Origin: Pedobacter sp. N36a
GTDB lineage: Bacteria > Bacteroidota > Bacteroidia > Sphingobacteriales > Sphingobacteriaceae
Length of the DNA: 64,000 bases
Direction of reading: 5' to 3'
NCBI RefSeq assembly: GCF_014472395.1
Contig: NZ_JACSZW010000007.1
Location: 124,001-188,000, forward strand
Notes under the pieces: model-generated
Databases searched by the model: none
The model's input: only the letters and a program-made list of their open reading frames with translations
What the model was told of the DNA's origin: nothing
Program-made: the position numbers and the translations under genes
In this document: piece after piece, positions 1 to 8,234 of the stretch
Layout of the letters: each line of letters starts with the position of its first letter
Numbering within the stretch: position 1 is the stretch's first letter

Positions 1-550
1 TTACCTGTGCTTCGATCGATTTATAACCGATATAAGAGAAAACTAAGGTAGCTCCTTCAGGAACGCTGATGCTAAATTCACCGTTTCCATTTGTAGAAAC
101 CCCATTTTTAGTCCCTTTTTCTTGAACGTTAATCCCTGCAACTGCGTCAGCAGCGCCAGAACTTAATTTAAGTTTTACACTTCCTTTTGCCGTAATATTT
201 TTTTTCTTAGTGTTGTTGATTACCGGTCTGATCAGTTTACTCAGGATCACTTTTTTTCCAGTGATCACATAAGCGATACCGCTAGGTTCTAATTGTTTTA
301 AAACCTGGTCAATGGACTTAGATTCAGTATTCACCTCCACACTGGTATTCTTGTTTACTTCTGAGGCATCATAAACAAAGTTGACTTTGTACTGCTTTTC
401 CAGTCTTTTGAGCAAAAATTCCAATGTTTCCATCTTCATCTGCATCTCTCTAAAGGCAAAACCAGCTGAGGAATTGAGTAAAATCAACATGGCTAACAGC
501 CAGGTGATTCCATTCCGTCCCCCTCTTCTTTTGTAGAAGTTTTTAATCAT
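1..550 (-). CDS. SusC/RagA-type TonB-linked outer membrane receptor, N-terminal part
   Basis: The gene starts at 550 and runs off the left edge, so only about 183 residues are visible. Seen: a short basic N-terminus and hydrophobic signal segment (about residues 14-33), then an STN (secretin/TonB short N-terminal) domain around 40-105, then the start of a carboxypeptidase-regulatory-like beta domain (GINVQEKGT, GEFSISVPEG, SYIGYKSIEAQV). This order is typical of SusC receptors controlled by FecI/FecR cascades, in which the STN domain contacts FecR across the periplasm. It lies 33 bp downstream of the fecR-like gene on the same strand. The substrate (glycan, peptide or siderophore) cannot be read from this part; the barrel and any SusD partner lie outside the window. 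Confidence 0.92.
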   Translation of the reverse strand, partial: MIKNFYKRRGGRNGITWLLAMLILLNSSAGFAFREMQMKMETLEFLLKRLEKQYKVNFVYDASEVNKNTSVEVNTESKSIDQVLKQLEPSGIAYVITGKKVILSKLIRPVINNTKKKNITAKGSVKLKLSSGAADAVAGINVQEKGTKNGVSTNGNGEFSISVPEGATLVFSYIGYKSIEAQV

Positions 551-583
551 AATTGAAAGTTTAGGTTGGTAAATTTTAGTTTG

Positions 584-1561
584 TTATTGTTTTATTATTA
601 TTTGATTATCGTGGTGGTCAATCGTGATTTTATAGGTCATTCTCAAGACATCAAGTACATCCTTTAAGGGGTCATTTTTAAAGTTTGCATTCAACTTCTT
701 GATGTTGGAAATGTTTCCTTGAATGGTGATTTTAACACCGTATTGCTGTTCTATTAAGGCACATACTTCGGGTAAAGTAGCGTCTACAAAGTTGAGTTCT
801 TTGTAAAGCCAGTTGGAATTGGTTTGTGTGTTCAGACCCAGGTATTTTTGAGTTTTACCAGTTTTCTGATCATATCGGATGGCCATTCCTTTTTCCAGAA
901 TATGGCCAGGATCACGGTCTGTGCTTTCGAACATGACTTTCCCTGATTTAACTTCCAGGGCAATGGTACTGTCGATATTTTGAATGTTGAAGGTCGTTCC
1001 CAGTACCTGAACGGCTGATTTATTGATCAGCACGGTAAAAGGATGCGCCGGATCTTTGGCGATATCAAAGAAAGCTTCTCCTTTTAAAAGGAAGAACTTA
1101 CGCTGCGATTTACTGAAAGTAGTCGCATATTTAATTTGTGTGTGTTTGTTTAGGAAAACTTTAGAACCATCTACCAGCAGAATGGAATCCTGTTGATCAT
1201 TAGTGCTTCTAAAAATAAAAGCCTCGGATTTAAGCTCTCTGTAGCCCCATAAGCCTGCCATCCCAAATACCAGTACCGCCGCAGCAGCTCTCCACCATAA
1301 TTTATAGGTTTTTGCAGGGGAATTATATTGGATTTTTTCTTCTAATCGTGCAGTAAAGGCGGCTACCGCCTGATCCAGATCTCTGCCTGTATAGCGTTCT
1401 TCTACATTTGCAGATTGCTCCCAAATGCGCTTAATACTGGTATATTCTGCTTCATTAGCTACATCTAGGCCTCTCCAGGCTGCCAACTGCGCTTGTAAAG
1501 CAGCATCCGCCGGATGGTTTAATGCATTTATAATCAGAGAATAGTGATCTTGGTGTTCCAT
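584..1561 (-). CDS. FecR family anti-sigma factor
   Basis: A 325-residue inner-membrane protein. It has a cytoplasmic N-terminal region (about 1-85) that would bind the sigma factor, one transmembrane helix at about 89-107, a periplasmic FecR domain around 115-215 (LLVDGSKVFLNKHTQI, GEAFFDIAKDP, VLGTTFNIQN) and a C-terminal DUF4974-like domain (LPEVCALIEQQYGVKI) at about 255-325. In this family the protein relays the loaded state of an outer-membrane receptor to a cognate ECF sigma factor. Both partners are adjacent: the sigma gene upstream, separated by a small membrane protein gene, and the SusC gene directly downstream. Confidence 0.95.
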   Translation of the reverse strand: MEHQDHYSLIINALNHPADAALQAQLAAWRGLDVANEAEYTSIKRIWEQSANVEERYTGRDLDQAVAAFTARLEEKIQYNSPAKTYKLWWRAAAAVLVFGMAGLWGYRELKSEAFIFRSTNDQQDSILLVDGSKVFLNKHTQIKYATTFSKSQRKFFLLKGEAFFDIAKDPAHPFTVLINKSAVQVLGTTFNIQNIDSTIALEVKSGKVMFESTDRDPGHILEKGMAIRYDQKTGKTQKYLGLNTQTNSNWLYKELNFVDATLPEVCALIEQQYGVKITIQGNISNIKKLNANFKNDPLKDVLDVLRMTYKITIDHHDNQIIIKQ

Positions 1562-1630
1562 ACCCTTTTTTAGAGATAGACACGCCCAAAATCAAATACC
1601 CTTGCTCGGTTTGATTATTTTTTCAATAAT

Positions 1631-1918
1631 TTACTTGACAAAGAAAAAACAGAGCACCAAACCTGCAGACATTATTGCGGATAAGGCGAATCTGTAGGTC
1701 AGCGGTTTTTCTCTTTTAAGGAGGTTATACCCAATAAAACCAAGAATAAAAACCTGGAATAACATCAATGGAATGGTCACCAGCTCTGCCACAGCACCTA
1801 TCACAACTGAGTTTATGCCAGCGAAAACGCCGGTAAACATCAAAACGAAATATACAGAAGACAGAATTGCGGCTATAAAAATCTTTTTATCAGCAGTCAT
1901 TTGAGCAGTTGTGGTCAT
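1631..1918 (-). CDS. small three-helix membrane protein of unknown function
   Basis: A 95-residue, strongly hydrophobic protein with three likely membrane helices (about 12-34, 40-65 and 74-94) and a basic loop LLKREKPLTYR. I do not recognise a family. It lies between the FecI-type sigma gene (35 bp upstream) and fecR (69 bp downstream) on the same strand, a position where no gene is usually found in such cascades. The reading frame, composition and tight spacing argue that it is real. Whether it takes part in receptor signalling is only inference. Confidence 0.7.
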   Translation of the reverse strand: MTTTAQMTADKKIFIAAILSSVYFVLMFTGVFAGINSVVIGAVAELVTIPLMLFQVFILGFIGYNLLKREKPLTYRFALSAIMSAGLVLCFFFVK

Positions 1919-1953
1919 AAAAGCACAACACCATAGCCATTAGAAAGTTTAAA

Positions 1954-2550
1954 CTATTTTTCTAATAAGCACCAGCTGAGGTAGCTCAATAAGAGGAGTA
2001 TACCCAATAAGTTAGCCCTTAGAATTTTTAAGGCTTTAGCAATATGACCTTCCACGGTTTTCTCTGAAATTTGCAGTTCTTCTGCAATCTGACGGTATTT
2101 TAGGCCCTCAAAGCGGTTCATTTTAAAGACCGTTTTGCATTGAGGAGGCAGGCTTTCTATAGCCCTGGCTATCTTCCTTTTCAGCTCCTCCTCTTCCAGT
2201 AAAGTATTGACAAATTCCGGATTGGTAGCTTTAGAAAGCTGATCATAATGTTTATTCTGTGTTTTCTGATTGCGGAGTTTATTCAGGGATTCATTGCCCA
2301 CAGAGCGATACAGGTATCTTTCAAATTCTGCAATCTGATGAAACTTGTTTTCATTTTCCCAAAGTCTCAAAAAAACATCCTGAATCACTTCTTCCGCCAA
2401 GTAATCATCCCTCAAAATCTTCAAGGCCGTCATAAACAACCTTTTAAAGTAATGACGGTATAGTTTGGTAAAGACCGCGACACTATTCTCCCTGTTTTCT
2501 CCTAAAAATTCTTCTTCTATCAATAATGAGATAGTTCCCTCGCCGTCCAT
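1954..2550 (-). CDS. ECF RNA polymerase sigma factor (FecI-like)
   Basis: A 198-residue sigma-70 family protein. The region 2 core shows AEEVIQDVFLRLWEN, and region 4 carries a helix-turn-helix (EGLKYRQIAEELQISEKTVEGHIAKAL) near residues 148-175. The C-terminus ends in a hydrophobic LLGILLLLSYLSWCLLEK tail, a common trait of Bacteroidota sigma factors paired with FecR proteins. It is the first gene of a minus-strand unit with a small membrane protein, fecR and susC, so it most likely directs transcription of the receptor locus when released by FecR. Upstream DNA is very AT-rich without a convincing TAnnTTTG box. Confidence 0.93.
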   Translation of the reverse strand: MDGEGTISLLIEEEFLGENRENSVAVFTKLYRHYFKRLFMTALKILRDDYLAEEVIQDVFLRLWENENKFHQIAEFERYLYRSVGNESLNKLRNQKTQNKHYDQLSKATNPEFVNTLLEEEELKRKIARAIESLPPQCKTVFKMNRFEGLKYRQIAEELQISEKTVEGHIAKALKILRANLLGILLLLSYLSWCLLEK

Positions 2551-2605
2551 ATTACAATTATAACAGAATTCTGTATATAATTATATTATTTTTCGTGTCA
2601 AATAC

Positions 2606-3415
2606 TTAGTACAAAATTAGATACAGGTAGACATAAACCACAGGAGCAGACATTAAAAGCCCGTCAAATCGATCTAAAAGGCCTCCATGCCCAGGTAAAA
2701 TATCTCCAGAGTCTTTTACATTCAAGCTTCTTTTCAACATAGATTCTACCAGATCTCCTAAAGTTCCAAAACTGGATATTAGAACAGCCATTCCTCCAAG
2801 GATTAAAAAAGAAAGTTCTGTAAAGTAAATAGAAAGGACATAAGCGACTACTACACTCGTAAATACGCCACCAAAGAAGCCTTCCCATGATTTCTTAGGG
2901 GAGTGACGTTCAAATAGCCTTGTTTTGCCAAATTTAGAGCCGAAAAGGTAGGCACCAGTATCATTTGCCCATAACATCAGCATGAAAGCTAATGGTAAAT
3001 GAAAACTATAATCAGGGATATGACCGATGAAACCCAGAGCATAAAAGAAACAAAAAGGAACGGTCACATACATGAACCCTACAAAGGTGTAAGAGATATT
3101 GGCAAAAGGTATTTTATCTTTTTTATACAGCTCTGAGATAAATACAGCAAAGATCAAAGGAACCAGCAGCAGTAAAAACTTGGTTTCAAACTGCAGAAAA
3201 TGATAACCAGCTGTTATTAAAAATATCAGCGCTGCGGCAACCATGGCCATATTCCGATGCGGTCTGATTCCTGTCGTTTTGATCAGTTTAAAAAACTCCC
3301 ATAAGGCAGCCAGACTCAGCAGTAAATAAAAAGCAGAATAGACATAAGGTCCCAAAAACATGGATCCTAACATCACTATGGTAAAAAAGAAGGCTGTAAT
3401 CGCTCTTGTTTTCAT
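2606..3415 (-). CDS. cdsA: phosphatidate cytidylyltransferase
   Basis: A 269-residue polytopic membrane enzyme that makes CDP-diacylglycerol from phosphatidate and CTP, the branch point of phospholipid synthesis. Several hydrophobic helices cover the first 200 residues. The family signature sits near the C-terminus: LKRSLNVKDSGDILPGHGG followed by LLDRFDG, matching the S-x-x-K-R ... K-D-x-x-x-x-x-P-G-H-G-G-x-x-D-R-x-D pattern. An earlier conserved stretch reads WANDTGAYLFGSKFGKTR. It is 24 bp downstream of the DUF2007 gene, so the two are probably co-transcribed. Confidence 0.96.
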   Translation of the reverse strand: MKTRAITAFFFTIVMLGSMFLGPYVYSAFYLLLSLAALWEFFKLIKTTGIRPHRNMAMVAAALIFLITAGYHFLQFETKFLLLLVPLIFAVFISELYKKDKIPFANISYTFVGFMYVTVPFCFFYALGFIGHIPDYSFHLPLAFMLMLWANDTGAYLFGSKFGKTRLFERHSPKKSWEGFFGGVFTSVVVAYVLSIYFTELSFLILGGMAVLISSFGTLGDLVESMLKRSLNVKDSGDILPGHGGLLDRFDGLLMSAPVVYVYLYLILY

Positions 3416-3439
3416 GCGTAAAAGTGTAATTGCGGTAAT

Positions 3440-3649
3440 TTATGCGATCTCGTTATCTTTGATATAAGCGTTTGCTTTGTCTACATTATCCGGGTGTACC
3501 AGGATATGAATGGTTCCAAAAACCTTATAAGAAGAGTCTTGCTGGTTCATCACTACCGCAGGAATATCATTTTCCAATAGTCCTTGTTTTAATATTTCTG
3601 CGGTAAAGTGATCTTCGGTACTAAATACTTTTGTCCAATTGTTTTCCAT
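3440..3649 (-). CDS. DUF2007 (putative signal-transducing) domain protein
   Basis: A 69-residue soluble protein with the pattern of the DUF2007 family: an N-terminal W-x-K-V-F-S-T stretch, a helix AEILKQGLLENDIPAVVMNQQDSS, and a strand ending IHILVHPDNVDKANAYI. The fold is ACT/PII-like in related proteins, but the function is not established. Its start overlaps the end of the upstream CPBP protease gene (stop near 3621), suggesting translational coupling, and cdsA follows closely. Confidence 0.85.
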   Translation of the reverse strand: MENNWTKVFSTEDHFTAEILKQGLLENDIPAVVMNQQDSSYKVFGTIHILVHPDNVDKANAYIKDNEIA

Positions 3650-4556
3650 CTGCTTTTAATGATTTATTTTTAAAATATTTGAATACCAGGAATGTTAAAA
3701 TCACACTGATCAGCACCCCATACCATTGAAAATTGGTGGTTTTATTTGCTTCCGACAAAGGTATATTGTTTTTTTGCATATACCATGCTCCAGTTACCGC
3801 ATAAGCGTTATTTACAAAATGGGCGAACATGGAGTACCACAAACTTTGAGTCCAAAAGAAAATGTAACCAAAGGCTGCACCCAGGAGTAAACGCGGTAAA
3901 AACCCATAAAACTGGATGTGGATTGCACTAAAAATGAAGGCAGTGAACCAGATTACAAAATGCGGATTTTTAAACATCCTTCCTAGAGATCGCTGAATAG
4001 CTCCTCTAAAGATCATTTCTTCGGCAATGGCTGGCAAAATGGCAATCAACAAAATACTGATCAGATAATCCCCAATATTGTTGATTTTTAAGAGATTCAC
4101 CATGGTTTCCATATTCTTATCCTCCTGCGCCCTCATCCATTCTTCCACTGGTTTCAAAAACCCCGGCAGCACCATTTTCATGTTTATCATGGTGATCCAT
4201 TCCAATATCGGCATAGAAAACACCATCATCAGGATCACCAAAAGCAGTAATTGGGTTTTAACTTTATTGAAACCATAAAATTCCTGAACCCGCTGCTTTT
4301 CTCCCCAGGCCAGCACTAGAGCCGGTAATAGAAAAAGTCCGATTTGCTGCATTCCTATAAATATCCTCATGGTCACCAGATTTTTAGAATTTCCCGGATT
4401 CAGCCAATCTGGATTAAAAATTTCTCCGTACCAAAAATATAAGCTTAAAATTGAGGCTAAACTAGCCAGTACGATTCCTGCAATGGCATATAAACCCAAG
4501 GTAAGTAATTGTACATAAGGACTTTTTTCAAGTCTTTCGTGATCAATAAAATTCAT
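3621..4556 (-). CDS. CPBP family intramembrane metalloprotease
   Basis: A 311-residue polytopic membrane protein from the ATG at 4556. Earlier in-frame TTG/GTG starts would run into the dusB promoter region and add a non-conserved tail, so I chose the ATG. The three CPBP (Abi/Rce1-like) motifs are present: EEMIFRG near 179-185, F-S-A-I-H with His about 213, and HFVNN with His about 246; these Glu and His residues form the metal/catalytic site in the family. Its substrates are unknown. It overlaps the following DUF2007 gene by 29 bp and is divergent from dusB. Confidence 0.93.
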   Translation of the reverse strand: MNFIDHERLEKSPYVQLLTLGLYAIAGIVLASLASILSLYFWYGEIFNPDWLNPGNSKNLVTMRIFIGMQQIGLFLLPALVLAWGEKQRVQEFYGFNKVKTQLLLLVILMMVFSMPILEWITMINMKMVLPGFLKPVEEWMRAQEDKNMETMVNLLKINNIGDYLISILLIAILPAIAEEMIFRGAIQRSLGRMFKNPHFVIWFTAFIFSAIHIQFYGFLPRLLLGAAFGYIFFWTQSLWYSMFAHFVNNAYAVTGAWYMQKNNIPLSEANKTTNFQWYGVLISVILTFLVFKYFKNKSLKADGKQLDKSI

Positions 4557-4571
4557 TATTTGTAATATTTG

Positions 4572-4579
4572 TACCTTTG
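4572..4579 (+). promoter_or_regulatory. probable dusB promoter -7 box
   Basis: TACCTTTG fits the Bacteroidota -7 consensus TAnnTTTG and lies 30 bp before the dusB ATG. No good TTG -33 element is visible at the usual distance, so this rests on the -7 box alone. Confidence 0.45.
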
Positions 4580-4609
4580 TCCTTTGATTTAAGGTTTGAA
4601 GATAGAGAA

Positions 4610-5617
4610 ATGTCTGTAAAGATAGGAAATATAGATCTGGGAGAGTTCCCACTTTTGCTTGCACCAATGGAAGATGTAAGTGACCCTCCGTTCCGTTTTG
4701 TATGTAAACAAAGTGGTGTGGATATGATGTACACGGAGTTTATCTCCTCAGAGGGGCTCATCAGAGATGCCGCAAAGAGTAGGGCTAAACTGGATATTTT
4801 CGAATATGAAAGGCCGATTGGCATCCAGATTTTTGGCAGCGAAATCGACCATATGCGCGAAGCTACAGAGATTGCAACACTCGCAGGACCAGACCTGATG
4901 GACATCAATTATGGCTGTCCGGTTAAAAATGTAGCCTGTCGCGGCGCCGGATCTGCATTATTACAAGATATTGACAAAATGGTGAAAATGACCGAGGCTG
5001 TAGTAAAAGCCACGCATTTGCCTGTTACTGTTAAAACCCGTTTGGGATGGGATGATACGACCAAAAATGTGGAAGAAGTTGCCGAACGTTTACAAGATAT
5101 TGGTATTCAAGCCTTAACCATCCATGGAAGAACGCGTGCACAATTGTACAAAGGTGCTGCCGACTGGACTTTAATCCGTGAAATCAAAAGAAATCCAAGG
5201 ATAAAAATTCCTATTTTTGGAAATGGTGATGTAGACAGCATTCAAAAAGCCGCAGATTGGCGATTAGAATATGAAGTGGACGGCATCATGATCGGCAGAG
5301 CAGCCATTGGATATCCCTGGATTTTTCGGGAAATCAGACATTTTTTCAAAACCGGGGAAATCCTTGCCGGACCATCCGTGGAAGAACGTGTCAATGTATG
5401 CAGAACGCATTTTGAAAAATCTATAGACTGGAAAGGTCCAAGAGTAGGTGTATTTGAAATGAGACGCCATTATGCCAATTATTTTAAAGGTTTACCAGAT
5501 TTTAAACCTTACAGAATGTTATTGGTCAAAGAAGAAAACATAGAAATTATTCATAGCATTTTAGACGAAGTGGCAGATAAATACCATAACATTTCCCCTG
5601 TAGGGGAAATGGCGTGA
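4610..5617 (+). CDS. dusB: tRNA-dihydrouridine synthase
   Basis: A 335-residue FMN enzyme that reduces uridine to dihydrouridine in tRNA. A TIM barrel starts with the family motif LAPMEDVSDPPFR (about 17-29). The catalytic cysteine lies in NYGCPVKNVACRGAGSALL (Cys about 103), and the phosphate-binding end shows GNGDVDS and DGIMIGRAAIGYPW. I chose the ATG at 4610 over a TTG at 4577, because the TTG lies inside the TACCTTTG promoter box. apaG follows 35 bp downstream on the same strand. Confidence 0.95.
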   Translation: MSVKIGNIDLGEFPLLLAPMEDVSDPPFRFVCKQSGVDMMYTEFISSEGLIRDAAKSRAKLDIFEYERPIGIQIFGSEIDHMREATEIATLAGPDLMDINYGCPVKNVACRGAGSALLQDIDKMVKMTEAVVKATHLPVTVKTRLGWDDTTKNVEEVAERLQDIGIQALTIHGRTRAQLYKGAADWTLIREIKRNPRIKIPIFGNGDVDSIQKAADWRLEYEVDGIMIGRAAIGYPWIFREIRHFFKTGEILAGPSVEERVNVCRTHFEKSIDWKGPRVGVFEMRRHYANYFKGLPDFKPYRMLLVKEENIEIIHSILDEVADKYHNISPVGEMA

Positions 5618-5652
5618 TTTTTGAAAAGCACAGGCTAATTTAATTATTTAAA

Positions 5653-6039
5653 ATGGTTACAGCAATCACTCAGGGCGTTAAAATATCAGTAGAAACCATG
5701 TACCAGGATGAATATTCTAATCCTGGAAATGAGCATTTTATGTTTGCTTATCAGATTACTATTGAAAATTTATCTGACTATGCCGTTCAATTGATGAGAA
5801 GACAATGGTTTATTTTTGATTCTAATGGGACAGAGAGAGAAGTAGAAGGAGAAGGTGTAGTTGGTCTGCAGCCAGTGATTGAGCCTGGTACCAGCTATAC
5901 TTATGTTTCCGGAAGCCATTTAAATACTGATATGGGTTCCATGAAAGGAAATTACCTCATGAACCGTCTTGTTGATCAAACCGATTTTACCGTTGATATC
6001 CCAGAATTTAACCTGATTGTACCCTATCGCCTAAATTAA
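5653..6039 (+). CDS. apaG: ApaG domain protein
   Basis: A 128-residue, single-domain protein of the usual ApaG length. Typical stretches are FMFAYQITIENLSDYAVQL, RRQWFIFDSNGTEREVEGEGVVGLQP and PGTSYTYVSGSHLNTDMGSMKGNY, a fibronectin-III-like beta sandwich with a glycine-rich loop. ApaG has been linked to divalent-cation (Co/Mg) phenotypes in enterobacteria and the same fold occurs in F-box proteins; its biochemical role is unsettled. It follows dusB by 35 bp, probably as an operon, and is convergent with the zinc protease gene 15 bp away. Confidence 0.93.
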   Translation: MVTAITQGVKISVETMYQDEYSNPGNEHFMFAYQITIENLSDYAVQLMRRQWFIFDSNGTEREVEGEGVVGLQPVIEPGTSYTYVSGSHLNTDMGSMKGNYLMNRLVDQTDFTVDIPEFNLIVPYRLN

Positions 6040-6054
6040 CCAGGACGATAGATG

Positions 6055-6750
6055 TTAATATTTATTGCGTCCAAATAACATGGAAGCATAATAGATTAAA
6101 TTGGCTAAAGCACCCAATGCTGCGACTACATAGGTCATTGCTGCCCACCAAAGTGCATCTTTGGCCTGTATATTTTCTTCCGGCGTATTCATCACTCCTT
6201 TATTATTTTTCAGCCAGATCAATGCCCTATTGCTCGCATCGAACTCCACAGGTAAGGTAATGACACTAAAAATTGTCAATAAAGCTAAGCCAATTACGCC
6301 AATACTCAGTACAAAAGGATTTCCCGTAAAACCAATTAATAATACACCAAGGATCAGTACCCATTGTAATAAGGTAGAAGAAATGCTCACTAAAGGCACC
6401 ATACTTGTCCTCAGCTGCAACCAATGGTAAGATTTGGCATGCTGCACTGCATGTCCGCATTCATGAGCTGCAACCGCGGCAGCAGCTACACTTCTGCCAT
6501 GGTACACATCGGTACTTAAATTCACTGTTTTATCTGCAGGATTGTAATGATCCGTTAATTGTCCATCTGCATTCATTACCCTCACATCGTATATTCCATA
6601 GTCGTGAAGCATCTTTTCCGCCACTTCTTTTCCCGAAAATCCCGAGCTTAAACGCATCTCTGTGTACTTTGAAAATTTACTTCTAAATTTCCACTGTACA
6701 TACATGCTAATCAATAAGATCGGGATAATTAAAAATAAATAAGTTCCCAT
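6055..6750 (-). CDS. membrane zinc metallopeptidase (YugP-like)
   Basis: A 231-residue membrane protein of the putative neutral zinc metallopeptidase family. It has an N-terminal helix (about 3-20), the zinc motif HECGH at 96-100 preceded by a helix that starts SVAAAAVAAHECGH, and two or three further membrane helices (about 120-165 and 205-225). The pattern DVYHGRS before the motif is typical. Substrate unknown. It is monocistronic and convergent with apaG. Confidence 0.9.
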   Translation of the reverse strand: MGTYLFLIIPILLISMYVQWKFRSKFSKYTEMRLSSGFSGKEVAEKMLHDYGIYDVRVMNADGQLTDHYNPADKTVNLSTDVYHGRSVAAAAVAAHECGHAVQHAKSYHWLQLRTSMVPLVSISSTLLQWVLILGVLLIGFTGNPFVLSIGVIGLALLTIFSVITLPVEFDASNRALIWLKNNKGVMNTPEENIQAKDALWWAAMTYVVAALGALANLIYYASMLFGRNKY

Positions 6751-6911
6751 TTTCGTAATGTATGTTTTTCAATTATTCCAAATCAAAAAACGAGCCTAAA
6801 ACCTGATCATTAATAAATAATCTTTAAAAGTTTAAAAATGAACAACTCATTATTTACGAATATCGCTTGCAGGAACGTTTTAATTTTTTCATTTTTGATA
6901 AAAATATTAGT

Positions 6912-8234
6912 ATGGAAATAGCAATCTTCTTCTTATTGATCATAATATTAGTAGCAATTGTTGTGTTATTCTTAAAAAAACCTTCCAGCGGAAATCAGCA
7001 CATTGCCCTGCTGGCCTTGAAAGAAGAAGAACATCAGAAATCATTAAACTGGTTAAAAGAAGAAAAATTGAGACTCGAAGATGAACTGAACGATCTGCGC
7101 AGTAATTTCCTTTTAGAACGTAGTAAAGTGATCAAATCTGAGGAAACTCTGGTAGCTCAAAGGGAAAAACAAGCGGAACAGGAAAAATATATAGCTGATT
7201 TACAGCAGCGCTTCAAACTTGAGTTTGAAAACATCGCGAATAAGGTACTGGATGAAAAAACAGCCAAATTTACCGAGCAGAACAGAACCAATCTGGACCT
7301 TATCCTGAATCCTTTCAAAGAGAATATCAAAGCCTTTGAAGAGAAAGTAGATAAGGTATATAAATCAGAATCTGACGAAAGAAACATCCTTAAAGGGGTC
7401 ATTTCACAGCTGATGGACCAGAGTAAACAAATCCAGGAGGATGCGAACAATCTCACGAAAGCCCTTAAAGGAGATGCAAAAAAACAAGGCAACTGGGGGG
7501 AAGTCATTCTAGAAAGAGTGCTAGAGCGGTCCGGTCTGATCAAAGACAGAGAGTACAGGATACAGGCCAGCTTAAGCGGTGTAGAAGGCAGCAGGATGCA
7601 GCCGGATGTGATCATTGACCTTCCAGATGATAAACATGTAGTAGTCGATTCCAAGGTCTCCCTGGTGGCTTACGAGCGACTGGTTACAGCAGAGACAGAT
7701 ATAGAGAAAGAAACTCATTTGAAACAACATTTACTTTCTATAAAAAATCACATTCAAGGATTATCGGGCAAAAATTACCACGATTTATATCAGATTAATT
7801 CTCCTGATTTCGTACTCCTGTTTATCCCTATAGAATCTTCCTTTGGCATTGCTGTTCAGCAAGATGCAGAATTGTTCAACTATGCCTGGGACAGAAAGGT
7901 AGTCCTGGTGAGCCCCTCTACTTTACTCGCTACTTTACGGACCATTGCCAGTATCTGGAAGCAGGAAAGACAGAACAGAAATGTACTGGAAATTGCCAGA
8001 TTAAGCGGCAGTATGTATGATAAATTTGTTGGCTTTTTAACAGATATGGAGAGTATTGGAAGGAACATCCGACAAAGTCAGGATGCCTACGATAAAGCCT
8101 TAAATAAATTGTCTACCGGAACCGGAAACCTGTCCAGTACTTCAGAGAAAATCAAAAAATTAGGTGCCAAAGCAACGAAGCAAATTGACACCAAATTTTT
8201 AGATCCTTTAGTTGCTGAGGAAGACAGCTTATAA
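6912..8234 (+). CDS. rmuC: DNA recombination protein RmuC
   Basis: About 440 residues from the ATG at 6912. That start puts a membrane anchor at residues 3-22 (AIFFLLIIILVAIVVLFL); an upstream TTG would add 15 unlikely residues. A long coiled coil (about 35-180) is followed by the conserved nuclease-like RmuC domain (KGDAKKQGNWGEVILERVLERSGL, MQPDVIIDLPDDKHVVVDSKVSL, YEPKGV-less core with FVLLFIPIE). RmuC limits inversions and acts in DNA recombination/repair in enterobacteria. Its 3' end overlaps the convergent thiL by 6 bp. Confidence 0.94.
   Translation: MEIAIFFLLIIILVAIVVLFLKKPSSGNQHIALLALKEEEHQKSLNWLKEEKLRLEDELNDLRSNFLLERSKVIKSEETLVAQREKQAEQEKYIADLQQRFKLEFENIANKVLDEKTAKFTEQNRTNLDLILNPFKENIKAFEEKVDKVYKSESDERNILKGVISQLMDQSKQIQEDANNLTKALKGDAKKQGNWGEVILERVLERSGLIKDREYRIQASLSGVEGSRMQPDVIIDLPDDKHVVVDSKVSLVAYERLVTAETDIEKETHLKQHLLSIKNHIQGLSGKNYHDLYQINSPDFVLLFIPIESSFGIAVQQDAELFNYAWDRKVVLVSPSTLLATLRTIASIWKQERQNRNVLEIARLSGSMYDKFVGFLTDMESIGRNIRQSQDAYDKALNKLSTGTGNLSSTSEKIKKLGAKATKQIDTKFLDPLVAEEDSL

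Noticed and set aside
7157..7654. 165-codon minus-strand frame inside rmuC
   Set aside because: Antisense to a coding region with coiled-coil codon bias; Ser/Leu/Cys-rich product typical of shadows.
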